Assembly: GCA_964431735.1 (NCBI GenBank)
Contig: CAYSLJ010000138.1
Location: 1 to 18,430, forward strand
Length of the DNA stretch: 18,430 bases
Source: CALARM01 sp964431735
Lineage (GTDB): Bacteria > Vulcanimicrobiota > SpSt-956 > JAKJGF01
Direction: 5' to 3'
Positions within the stretch are counted from its first letter, which is position 1. Each line of letters opens with the position of its first letter. The notes beneath the pieces are model-generated. The model had not been told where the DNA came from and did not search any database. It worked only from the letters and a program-made list of their open reading frames with translations. Positions 1-7,258 of the stretch are shown piece after piece. The translations under genes and the position numbers were made by a program.

Positions 1-452
1 TGACGCGTGACGGGAGGAAGACTGTTATTACATGCTTATGCTCAGGTCAGTAATATTTTGCGTCTATATAATTTATAACTCTCTTTTAATACGGCATATC
101 TTTTCCTCCAGAGCCCGGCCAGGGACAGGAGTGAGTGCCATATTTTTTTTGGGTACCAATTTACCTGTTGCGGTACTTAGTTATATCCAAATTGTTTAGA
201 ATAACCTTATGAGGTGACCCTAATTGACCAAAATCAAGTTAAATAGTATAAAATCATTTCTATGAAAAGGATTCATAAAAGATTTCGTTGAATATTTAAA
301 GGAGTAAAAGGAGCATATTCCATTTACTTATTATAAAACTATACTTTTGCAGATTTTAAAAACTGTAAAAAAAATAATCTATTAAAACCATGAACCTATT
401 TACTGACCTGAGCATGAGCATGTAATAAATTGCATCCTCCCGTTACGCGTCA
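1..452. repeat. Imperfect inverted repeat (about 52-bp arms) flanking about 350 bp
   Basis: Bases 1-52 and 401-452 are reverse complements at about 45 of 52 positions by hand alignment. The longest matching blocks are the inner end (TACTGACCTGAGCAT) and the outer end (CCTCCCGT and ACGCGTCA). The arms enclose 348 bp with no convincing gene but with a good promoter-like sequence. The outer ends are TCACGCG-type heptads related to the arrays elsewhere in the window. The left arm begins at base 1, so the element may extend beyond the window. The arrangement resembles a non-autonomous MITE-like element, but no target-site duplication can be tested here. Confidence 0.65.
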
Positions 453-544
453 CGAGAATAAAATATGCATTATTTATACTCACCTCAGTAACTATAAAGC
501 CAGTAAAAACAAAGAAATTTTTCACAGAAAGAGGTATAAAACAA
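53..544. other. Intergenic region upstream of the flavoprotein gene
   Basis: This stretch holds the interior of the inverted repeat, its right arm (401-452), a promoter-like sequence (224-252) and the Shine-Dalgarno of the next gene (AAAGAGG at 528-534). Bases 152-176 carry a small GTACC/GGTAC inverted pair. I see no tRNA, no T-tailed terminator and no ORF with coding character. A 9-codon ATG frame at about 263 follows the promoter but has nothing to support it. Confidence 0.5.
224..252 (+). promoter_or_regulatory. Sigma70-type promoter candidate
   Basis: TTGACC (224-229) and TATAAA (247-252) are separated by exactly 17 bp, close to the bacterial consensus. It points toward the flavoprotein gene at 545, which would give a leader of about 285 nt containing the right arm of the inverted repeat. 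It lies inside the inverted repeat element, so it could instead be an outward-facing promoter of that element. Confidence 0.45.
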
Positions 545-1120
545 ATGAAAGTAATTGCATTTAACGGAAGTCCAAGGGAAAAGGGAAATACAAATATCTT
601 ACTTACCACAGTACTTCAGGAAATTTCAAAAGAAGGAATAGAAACTGACCTTATACAACTGGGTAAAAAAACTCTACATGGCTGTATCGCCTGCGGTAAA
701 TGTAAAGAGAATAAAAATAAAAAATGTGTTATTACAGATGATAAGCTCAATGACTATATAGAAAAAATGGCTGAAGCAGACGGTATTATCCTCGGTTCTC
801 CTGTCTATTTTTCAGATCTCACTTCCAGTATAAAATCCCTTATAGACAGATCAGGTTATGTATCAAGAGCAAACGGAGATTTATTGAAGAGAAAAATCGG
901 AGCAGGAGTAGTGGCAGTAAGAAGAGCAGGAGCGATACATACCTTTGATAGCCTGAATCATTTCTTTCTTATAAATCATATGATTGTTCCCGGTTCAAGT
1001 TACTGGAATATAGGCATAGGCCGTGATGAAGGGGATGTCAGTAAAGACGAAGAAGGTCTGAAAACAATGGAAAATCTCGGAAAAAACATCGCATGGTTAC
1101 TGAAGAAAATTCATGGTTAA
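545..1120 (+). CDS. Flavodoxin-fold iron-sulfur flavoprotein / NAD(P)H-dependent oxidoreductase
   Basis: This 191-residue protein belongs to the NADPH-dependent FMN reductase (flavodoxin-like fold) superfamily. It opens with the phosphate-binding signature FNGSPREKGNT (residues 6-16), and GSPVYF (about 85-90) forms the second flavin contact loop. A cysteine cluster C47-x2-C50-x2-C53-x7-C61 resembles the compact [4Fe-4S] motif of archaeal and bacterial iron-sulfur flavoproteins (Isf type), so it probably carries FMN plus a cluster. It is predicted to be cytosolic, and its electron donor and acceptor are unknown. Length is normal for the family. The ATG at 545 has AAAGAGG ten bases upstream. 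It reads toward the kinase gene but is separated from it by a strong hairpin, so co-transcription is uncertain. Identification of the fold is firm; the substrate is not known. Confidence 0.9.
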   Translation: MKVIAFNGSPREKGNTNILLTTVLQEISKEGIETDLIQLGKKTLHGCIACGKCKENKNKKCVITDDKLNDYIEKMAEADGIILGSPVYFSDLTSSIKSLIDRSGYVSRANGDLLKRKIGAGVVAVRRAGAIHTFDSLNHFFLINHMIVPGSSYWNIGIGRDEGDVSKDEEGLKTMENLGKNIAWLLKKIHG

Positions 1121-1128
1121 AAAAATTA

Positions 1129-1174
1129 GTTACAGGTATGGGATTTTAAACATTCTTAACTTCATACCTGTAAC
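1129..1174. repeat. Perfect 12-bp inverted repeat just after the flavoprotein stop
   Basis: GTTACAGGTATG (1129-1140) is perfectly complemented by CATACCTGTAAC (1163-1174) around a 22-nt loop. It lies 8 nt after the TAA at 1118-1120. No T-tract follows, so it is not a classical intrinsic terminator. It could attenuate transcription or protect mRNA ends. It also argues that the kinase gene starts after it, at 1194, rather than at the ATG at 1113 that would place the hairpin inside the coding sequence. Confidence 0.55.
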
Positions 1175-1193
1175 CATAAAAAAGGCAAAATCT

Positions 1194-4100
1194 ATGAAAA
1201 ATTTATTAAATAATACTTATGAACTCATATGGGAAATAAACAGTGAATTAATTTCCGGTGTTTATCTTGTAAAACATAAAGAAACACATGAAGAATATGT
1301 AATGAAAGAAATTCTTCAGGAAACAGATGAAAACGATAGCAAACTGATCCTGAAGGAATTTGAATCTCTGGTAAACCATGGAGCTACCCTGGACGGTACA
1401 GAACAATCACCGCTCATGATAGATTTTTTTATTGAAGATGGGCATAAATATCTTATTTTAGAAGCCTACAAAGACGGGGGAACTCTTATATGGCTTGAAG
1501 CATTTCCGTCAATTGGCTATATATTCAGAAGCTGTTATATAGTGGCCTATGGTATAGCTGCCGGAGGTTTTGGAGTGGTATATCAGGTAATAGATGCCAA
1601 TATACCGGGAAAATTCTGGGCATTAAAAGAGATGTACGATGTATGTGAAAATCCTGAAGCAGTGGAAAGAAGTTTCCGGGTGGAGGCGGAAATACTTGCA
1701 GCTCTTGATCACAGAGCCATTCCTATTATAGTCAGTTTCTTCACAGAAAATGGCAAACATTATCTTGTCATGGAATACATTAAAGGCAATACCCTTGAGG
1801 ATATGTTAGACAATCTGAAACAGGATGAGTATTTTCCTGAAGGAATCATTCTGGAATGGGCCATACAGATATGTGAAGTAATTGAATATCTTCATACAAG
1901 ACCAAAACCTGTAGTATTTCGAGATTTAAAACCGGATAATATCATATTCACCTGTGAAAAAGAGTTAAAATTAATAGATTTCGGTATATCATGCATCTTT
2001 CAGGGGCCAAAAGGGAAAACAACACTTCATGCACTCCTTTCCGAAGGCTATGCGCCTCAGGAACAGTGGCTCGGGAAAGCAGAACCTAGAAGTGACATAT
2101 ATTCCCTGGGAGCTACATTCCATCATATTATAACTAAAATTCACCCGAAAATAAGTGCTCCCGATTTTCCAGCAGTTGACCGGATAAATCCACGTATATC
2201 AAGAGAACTGTCCCTTATAATCTCAAAATCACTCCAGGCAAAACTTTCAGACAGATATCAGACTATTTCTGAAATGAAGAATGAATTTGTAAAATTACAG
2301 AAAAAGCAGAGAGATTTCGTGAAAGAATATGAACTTCTTGAATCAGGAGAACAATTTGAACGGAAAGATGATAATTTCAAAGCTCTTTCTGAATATATAA
2401 AAATTCTTGAATTAAATCCTGTAAGTGAAAGAGCCCATTACAGGCTGGCTATATGTTATGAAAAACTCGGTTTCAAAGATAAAGCCATAGAACATTATCA
2501 TAAAGCAATAGAATATTCTGAATCCTCCGATATTAAAGAGAAAAGTGAAGAAAGATTGAAAGCTCTTGCAGGTGAAATAGTTGAAAAATCTATGAAATTA
2601 AAACCTGAACATATAATAGATGAAGTAGAGGCCATACCTGCCGGTAATCTTGAACATGGCTCTTATCTCTCACCAAAGGATTTTACTCTTACAACAAGAT
2701 TTGGCCACACGTCAGGAGTGACATCTGTTTCTTTTATACATGACAGTAAATTAATAGCTTCTGCCGGCCAGGACGGAACGATTAAAATATGGGATATGAA
2801 GAAAAAAATACTCCTCCATACACTGGAAGGACAGAGAGGTGAGATAAAATCCATTACCATATCCCGTGACGGCCAGTATATGGCATCGGCCGGTACCAAT
2901 GTAATACTCTGGGATTTAAAAAATAAAACAGTAATTCATATCTTTGAAGATATTGAAGAAGGTTTAGAAAAAATAGAATTTGATTCTACAGGTACCATAC
3001 TTATATCTGCAGGAGGCAATAAAATTTATCTCCATAACAGAGAAAAAGGAAGTTTAATCTGTACTCTTGAAGGCCATCATGATAAAATCAAAACTTTTGC
3101 ACTGAGCCCTGACAATAAATCCCTCTATTCTGCAGGGAGAGATCTATGGGTTAATCTCTGGGATCTTGAAACAAAAACACTCACATACAGTTTCAATGAG
3201 AATTCTGAACCGGTAAAATCTGTATCCATAAGTCCTGACAGTAGGTTAATGGCAGTTATGAACGGGAATAAAATCAATCTCTGGGATCTCAAGAAGAGAG
3301 AAATAAAACATATATTTGAAGGACATACGGATAAAATAGAGAGTCTCTCCTTTTCCCCTGACGGAAAGCTTCTGGCTTCGGGCAGCAGAGACAGAGCCAT
3401 AAAAATATGGAATGTAATATCAGGGAAACAGGAACATACAGTTTCAGGACATACAGGATGGATTTCAGATATAAAATGGAGTAATGACGGTAAACTTATC
3501 ATTTCAGGAAGTTCTGACAAAACAGTAAAGATGTGGGACAGTGAGCAGATGGATCTTATATATACATTTGGAGGAGATTACGGAAGTGTGGAATGCCTGA
3601 GCATCAATCCTGAAGGCTCCTTACTGGCAGCAGGTTACTCAGATCATACTATAAAATTATGGGGAATAAAAACAAAATCACTTATAGCAGTACTGGAAAA
3701 ACATACAGATGTCGTTTCTGCCATCTCATACAGTCCTGACGGGAAATATCTTGCAAGCGGAAGCTGGGACGAGATTATACATGTATGGGATATAGATAAA
3801 GGGAAGGTATGCATAACAGTTGACGAAGAGTCAGGCCTTGTAGGTTCACTTGTATACAGCAAAGAAGGAGACCTTATTGCTACAGGAGGAGCAGATAAAA
3901 CTATAAGATTATGGGATGCAAAAACAGGTGAAATGGATACAACATTTGAAGTGCCTGACTGGTCAGTAGAAGCCATAGACTTCAACCCTGACGGAGATCT
4001 GCTGGCAGTCGGAGGCTCAAGTAACACTGTTACTATCTGGGATATAGAAGATGAAGAAGAACTGGCCTGTCTTGAAGGTCACAGAGGTTCCGTTTTATCC

Positions 4101-4592
4101 GTAAATTTTTCTCCGTCAGGGAAAAAACTTCTCTCAGGGAGCAAGGATAAAAATGTAAAATTGTGGTCTGTTAAGAAAGGAAGCCTCTTTTCTCCAGGTA
4201 TTAAAACAGATTTAATACATACCTTTGAAGAGCACACCGGCTCCGTATCATGTGTATGTTTCAATAAAGAAGAAACCCTTATAGCTTCCGGAGGAAAAGA
4301 TAATCTCATTAAAATATGGGACGGAAAGACCTTCGAGTTAATATGCACCTTTAAAAGTCATAATTTACCTGTAACATGTCTGGCTTTTTCCTGTGATAGC
4401 AAATATATCTTTTCAGGTAGTAAAGACGGTACAATAAAGATATGGAGTATTGAAGAAAAAAGTCTCCTTTACACTTTGATTGCTCTGAATAAAGAAGGAA
4501 CGTACGAATATATTTCTTACTCCCCCGACAACAGCTACAGTTGCTCCGAAGGAGGAAGAGAATTTATAGTTTTTGAGAAGATAAGAGGGTGA
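1194..4592 (+). CDS. Ser/Thr protein kinase with TPR and 14 WD40 repeats (partial N-lobe duplication)
   Basis: This is a large, soluble Hanks-type kinase fused to protein-interaction repeats. Numbering is from the ATG at 1194 (1132 residues). Residues 6-95 look like a degenerate kinase N-lobe with a lost glycine loop. A complete kinase follows: glycine-rich loop G120-G127, Lys145 in ALKEMY, FRDLKPDN with catalytic Asp244, DFG at 262-264 and GYAPQEQ in the activation segment. A TPR-like pair lies at about 394-444. From about 502 to 1097 there are 14 WD40 units, enough for two seven-bladed propellers, followed by a weaker 15th unit. The frame also opens at ATG 1113, overlapping the upstream stop, but the hairpin at 1129 and alignment of the N-terminus with the next kinase favour 1194. 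Both starts have weak Shine-Dalgarno sequences. No membrane segment is seen. The substrate is unknown; a signalling scaffold is inferred. Confidence 0.92.
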   Translation: MKNLLNNTYELIWEINSELISGVYLVKHKETHEEYVMKEILQETDENDSKLILKEFESLVNHGATLDGTEQSPLMIDFFIEDGHKYLILEAYKDGGTLIWLEAFPSIGYIFRSCYIVAYGIAAGGFGVVYQVIDANIPGKFWALKEMYDVCENPEAVERSFRVEAEILAALDHRAIPIIVSFFTENGKHYLVMEYIKGNTLEDMLDNLKQDEYFPEGIILEWAIQICEVIEYLHTRPKPVVFRDLKPDNIIFTCEKELKLIDFGISCIFQGPKGKTTLHALLSEGYAPQEQWLGKAEPRSDIYSLGATFHHIITKIHPKISAPDFPAVDRINPRISRELSLIISKSLQAKLSDRYQTISEMKNEFVKLQKKQRDFVKEYELLESGEQFERKDDNFKALSEYIKILELNPVSERAHYRLAICYEKLGFKDKAIEHYHKAIEYSESSDIKEKSEERLKALAGEIVEKSMKLKPEHIIDEVEAIPAGNLEHGSYLSPKDFTLTTRFGHTSGVTSVSFIHDSKLIASAGQDGTIKIWDMKKKILLHTLEGQRGEIKSITISRDGQYMASAGTNVILWDLKNKTVIHIFEDIEEGLEKIEFDSTGTILISAGGNKIYLHNREKGSLICTLEGHHDKIKTFALSPDNKSLYSAGRDLWVNLWDLETKTLTYSFNENSEPVKSVSISPDSRLMAVMNGNKINLWDLKKREIKHIFEGHTDKIESLSFSPDGKLLASGSRDRAIKIWNVISGKQEHTVSGHTGWISDIKWSNDGKLIISGSSDKTVKMWDSEQMDLIYTFGGDYGSVECLSINPEGSLLAAGYSDHTIKLWGIKTKSLIAVLEKHTDVVSAISYSPDGKYLASGSWDEIIHVWDIDKGKVCITVDEESGLVGSLVYSKEGDLIATGGADKTIRLWDAKTGEMDTTFEVPDWSVEAIDFNPDGDLLAVGGSSNTVTIWDIEDEEELACLEGHRGSVLSVNFSPSGKKLLSGSKDKNVKLWSVKKGSLFSPGIKTDLIHTFEEHTGSVSCVCFNKEETLIASGGKDNLIKIWDGKTFELICTFKSHNLPVTCLAFSCDSKYIFSGSKDGTIKIWSIEEKSLLYTLIALNKEGTYEYISYSPDNSYSCSEGGREFIVFEKIRG

Positions 4593-4684
4593 GTAGTGAG
4601 TCGTGAATAGTAAACGCGGTAGGGGCGTTTCGAAAAACGATCTCATCCGTCACGCATTGTGCATCACGTATTATCTGTCACAAC
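4589..4684. repeat. Heptanucleotide repeat arrays in inverted orientation
   Basis: Four units in the GTGANNN orientation start at 4589, 4596, 4603 and 4610 (the last is GTAA). A small hairpin follows, with stem CGTTT/AAACG and loop CGAA at 4626-4639. Six units in the TCANNNN orientation then start at 4643, 4650, 4657, 4664, 4671 and 4678; TCAC is exact at 4650, 4664 and 4678, and the intervening units are degenerate. The two arms are on opposite strands, so the whole is a loose inverted repeat. The first unit contains the TGA stop of the WD40 kinase gene (4590-4592). Confidence 0.65.
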
Positions 4685-4730
4685 TACTTTAATCTGGAAT
4701 ACGGTATGTAAAGAATAGGATGTATTAATT

Positions 4731-6284
4731 ATGATACTGGACACTGGCACTGTAATTAATAACATATACAGAGTGGTGAAACTTCTCGGCAAAGGGGCTA
4801 TGGGGAATGTTTACCTTGTGGAAAAAATTGAAGATGACAGTAAATTTGTAGTCAAGGAACTCATATTTTCTCCAGATACAGACGCCGCTCTTACAAAAAA
4901 AATTTTCTTCAGGGAATCAGAATTTATGGCCAAATTCGATCATCCGGGCCTTCCGGAGATGTACGGGATATTCAGTCAGAACGACAGGGATTATATTGTC
5001 ATGGAATACATTGAAGGGAAAACCCTTGAAGAGATAATAAATGCTTCATCAGAGCCAATGTTTCCCCGGAGGGCAATGAAATTTATCCTGGAACTTGCAG
5101 ACATTCTGGATTATCTTCATAATTCTTTTCATACCCCTGTCGTGTACAGAGATCTGAAACCATCCAATATAATAATAACCCCTGAAGGTGATTTGACACT
5201 TGTAGATTTCGGTATAGCCAGATATTATAACCCTGATAAGGATACAGATACATTCAGCTACGGTTCTCCTGGTTATGCGGCTCCCGAACAGTACAGAGGG
5301 AAAGGGCAGACAACCCCACAGACTGACATATTCGGACTCGGCGTAATATTATATCAGCTAATCACAAAATATGATCCTTCATTAAAACCTTTTGTATTTC
5401 CTCCGATAAAATCGTTTAACCAGTCATTCCCGGACGAACTGGAAAATCTGATCAGAAAAGCTATTGAAATGGACCCTGTAAAACGTTATATAAGTATGAA
5501 AGATTTCAAAGAGGCCATGGAGAAATATCGTAATAATAAAAAAATTCCGCCATCTTCATCTTCTTCATCGAAAGAAGAACCTTTACCACTAAATGAATCC
5601 ATTATTGATATAATAAAAACATGTATTACAGGTATTCCTCTGGTGTTCATTATATTTTTACCTACTCTGGCCATCTCTTCATCAATCGGTATTACTGTCA
5701 CAAAACACCCGGGAGAAATGCTTTATTATATGATATGTCAGATAATTTTTATTATATTACTCGGTATCTTTTATACTTATAAGGGTGGCCCTGCAAGGTT
5801 ATGCTGTCATATGGATTTTGTGGCTTTAAATATCATAGCAATTGTTTTATTCAATATAATCGCTGCTCCTTATTGCCTGATACAAAAACATAGATATTAT
5901 AATATGTGTATAAACAACTTAAACACCATGGGAACAAGTCTGGAACTTTATGCACAGGATAATGGAGGCCTTTATCCTCCTTCTCTTGATAAAATTCTGG
6001 TAAAAAGCGGCAAATTTACACCATTGATAAAGAAAATTCCTTTATGTTATGAAAGACATAAGATAGATAATAGACTCTACAGCAAAATACGTTCCGAAAA
6101 TAAGTCTCCTCATTACTTATATACAGTATCCGGTAAATTTGATAATTTCACTCTATGTTGTAATACACCGCTAATTCATGGTATATACAAAAATTCAAAT
6201 AAAGACTGCTGGCCTCAGTACAGTTCTCAATGTGGATTATTATCGGGTCCGGACAGTAAGCCAGTTAAATTGAAAAACCTTTGA
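4731..6284 (+). CDS. Membrane-anchored Ser/Thr protein kinase with pseudopilin-like C-terminal domain
   Basis: This 517-residue receptor-like Hanks kinase has a complete catalytic domain at about 13-275. It shows GKGAMG (20-25), Lys42 in VVKE, YRDLKPSN with catalytic Asp141, DFG at 159-161 and GSPGYAAPEQY. A Ser-rich linker follows, then three hydrophobic segments (about 300-322, 330-350 and 361-385). With a cytoplasmic kinase, three segments put the last 130 residues outside. That tail begins with C-x2-NL-x2-MGTSLELYAQDNGG-LYPPSL, the pattern of the globular part of type II secretion pseudopilins (GspG-like), and contains several cysteines that could pair. AGGA lies ten bases before the ATG. 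The gene resembles the preceding kinase, including nearly identical codons around the hinge (ATGGAATACATT), so the two are probably paralogues. The ligand and substrates are unknown. Confidence 0.9.
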   Translation: MILDTGTVINNIYRVVKLLGKGAMGNVYLVEKIEDDSKFVVKELIFSPDTDAALTKKIFFRESEFMAKFDHPGLPEMYGIFSQNDRDYIVMEYIEGKTLEEIINASSEPMFPRRAMKFILELADILDYLHNSFHTPVVYRDLKPSNIIITPEGDLTLVDFGIARYYNPDKDTDTFSYGSPGYAAPEQYRGKGQTTPQTDIFGLGVILYQLITKYDPSLKPFVFPPIKSFNQSFPDELENLIRKAIEMDPVKRYISMKDFKEAMEKYRNNKKIPPSSSSSSKEEPLPLNESIIDIIKTCITGIPLVFIIFLPTLAISSSIGITVTKHPGEMLYYMICQIIFIILLGIFYTYKGGPARLCCHMDFVALNIIAIVLFNIIAAPYCLIQKHRYYNMCINNLNTMGTSLELYAQDNGGLYPPSLDKILVKSGKFTPLIKKIPLCYERHKIDNRLYSKIRSENKSPHYLYTVSGKFDNFTLCCNTPLIHGIYKNSNKDCWPQYSSQCGLLSGPDSKPVKLKNL

Positions 6285-6339
6285 AGGTAAATTTATCTGT
6301 TGTAAAAAAACACTATCAATTTTAAAACCATAACTTTAC

Positions 6340-6368
6340 TTTATATATAGATACGTGATATATATAAT
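6340..6368 (+). promoter_or_regulatory. Promoter candidate for the proline-rich protein gene
   Basis: TTTATA (6340-6345) and a consensus TATAAT (6363-6368) are 17 bp apart, 41 bp before the ATG at 6410. The -10 box is perfect but the surrounding DNA is a TA-rich run, so chance matches are likely. Confidence 0.35.
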
Positions 6369-6409
6369 AGTTAAGAATATATTTACACCTGTTAAAGGGG
6401 ATTATAAAA

Positions 6410-6886
6410 ATGTCAAAGCCTTTTAAAGATAAAAAACCAGAATTAAATTTAGATGATTTGCTGGCAGAAATATCTGCCATAGATACAAAGAAAAAAGCAG
6501 ATAAAACTATACCTCCCGGCAGGGAAAAATCTTTTTCTGCCCGGACAGAGGAAAAACTTGATCCTGCCGGGATGGCAAAAACCAGCATAGAAAATCCGTC
6601 AGACCCGGAGGAATTCAACGAAGCCTTCGATAGAGAATTAGATGATGATTTCACATCAAGAGATATAGAAATGGCAGGGAAACCCGGCATGGAGACACCT
6701 CCGGAAATGCCTGAAATTCCTTATTTTCCTACCATGGGAGATATAGAAAATTTTCTGGAACAGAAAGTGCCGAAGGTACCAAATCATTTCACAATTGAAG
6801 TACCGCCGGAATTTGAAGAAATAGTTCCGCCTGAACCTCTCGGCGATCCCCCTGAACCACCTTTACCGCCGGAAGGGATGAGATAG
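6410..6886 (+). CDS. Acidic, proline-rich protein of unknown function
   Basis: I do not recognise this 158-residue protein. It is hydrophilic, with no signal peptide, membrane segment or cysteine. The first third is Lys/Asp/Glu-rich, with one likely amphipathic helix (LNLDDLLAEISAID, about 12-25). The last 60 residues are strongly acidic and proline-rich, with seven Pro-Pro pairs (for example IVPPEPLGDPPEPPLPPEG near the C-terminus). It is probably mostly disordered and may bind partners through short motifs. The start is well supported by AAAGGGG ten bases before the ATG and a possible promoter upstream. The TAG stop overlaps the first unit of the next heptad array. It could be a kinase substrate or an adaptor, but nothing shows this. 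Confidence 0.7.
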   Translation: MSKPFKDKKPELNLDDLLAEISAIDTKKKADKTIPPGREKSFSARTEEKLDPAGMAKTSIENPSDPEEFNEAFDRELDDDFTSRDIEMAGKPGMETPPEMPEIPYFPTMGDIENFLEQKVPKVPNHFTIEVPPEFEEIVPPEPLGDPPEPPLPPEGMR

Positions 6887-6931
6887 TGATCAGTAAATAG
6901 AAGTCACACACCATTGGCCACACGTCACCTA
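6886..6931. repeat. Heptanucleotide repeat array (inverted arms)
   Basis: GTGATCA (6886) and GTAAATA (6893) are consecutive 7-bp units in one orientation. TCACACA (6904), two diverged units (6911 and 6918) and TCACCTA (6925) keep the same 7-bp step in the other orientation. This is the same opposed-arm layout as at 4589-4684. It begins on the last base of the TAG stop of the preceding gene. Confidence 0.5.
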
Positions 6932-6961
6932 TAAAACGAAAGGAGCAAAAGATAATCCAAT

Positions 6962-7168
6962 ATGTTTAATAAATGTCCGTTCAATCAGGGTCCATGTAAC
7001 AAAGAGTGTGCTCTTTACGCAGAAGGTATTAACAAATGCACCTTTGTAGGTATTGCCATGTTGCTTGAAGATCTTCAGAAAATCGGAGTGGTTCTTTATG
7101 AAAGGGCTCTCAGAGAAAAGGTAATGGAAGAAGACAGGGAAGCAAAAGATAAAGAAAGTAATACTTGA
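6962..7168 (+). CDS. Small Cys-rich protein (possible metal or Fe-S binder)
   Basis: This 68-residue protein has four cysteines in its first 26 residues: C5-x6-C12-x3-C16-x9-C26, within CPFNQGPCNKECALY. The spacing suggests a bound zinc ion or small iron-sulfur centre. Residues about 28-60 form one likely amphipathic helix ending in a charged tail. Small proteins of this look (CPF-x-GPC-x3-CAL) occur as conserved hypotheticals in anaerobes and phage-like regions; I know of no assigned function. The ATG is the first after an in-frame TAA at 6953. A good AAAGGAG lies at 6939-6945, but the gap of 16 nt is longer than usual, so initiation may be weak. The gene converges on folE2. Confidence 0.65.
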   Translation: MFNKCPFNQGPCNKECALYAEGINKCTFVGIAMLLEDLQKIGVVLYERALREKVMEEDREAKDKESNT

Positions 7169-7189
7169 TGCGTATTTTCTCAGGTACCG

Positions 7190-7208
7190 GGCGAACCACT
7201 GGTTCGCC
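7190..7208. terminator. Hairpin between convergent genes, possible terminator
   Basis: GGCGAACC (7190-7197) and GGTTCGCC (7201-7208) form a perfect 8-bp GC-rich stem with a 3-nt loop. It lies between the convergent stops of the small Cys-rich protein gene and folE2. Neither strand has a clear T-run after it, so a bidirectional terminator role is plausible but not proven. Confidence 0.4.
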
Positions 7209-7216
7209 TCTGCGGT

Positions 7217-7258
7217 TCACTACTCACTTTTCACGACCTACAACTCACTGTTAACCTC
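7217..7258. repeat. Heptanucleotide repeat array overlapping the folE2 3' end
   Basis: TCAC occurs at 7217, 7224, 7231 and 7245, all in one 7-bp register, with diverged units at 7238 (CTACAAC) and 7252 (TAACCTC). On the minus strand the folE2 stop codon (TAG at 7240-7238) and its last codons fall inside the array. Confidence 0.65.

Noticed and set aside
400..609. Minus-strand 69-codon hydrophobic ORF.
   Set aside because: It overlaps the flavoprotein start and the right arm of the inverted repeat; it has no Shine-Dalgarno, and its hydrophobic character comes from AT-rich DNA.
2663..4646. Minus-strand ORFs of 77-131 codons antisense to the WD40 repeats.
   Set aside because: They arise from the repeated WD40 codons read backwards and have no start signals; the sense protein has unmistakable domain structure.
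4589..7258. CRISPR array or intrinsic terminators at the heptad arrays.
   Set aside because: Repeats are 7 bp and degenerate with no spacers of uniform length, and no hairpin there is followed by a T-run.
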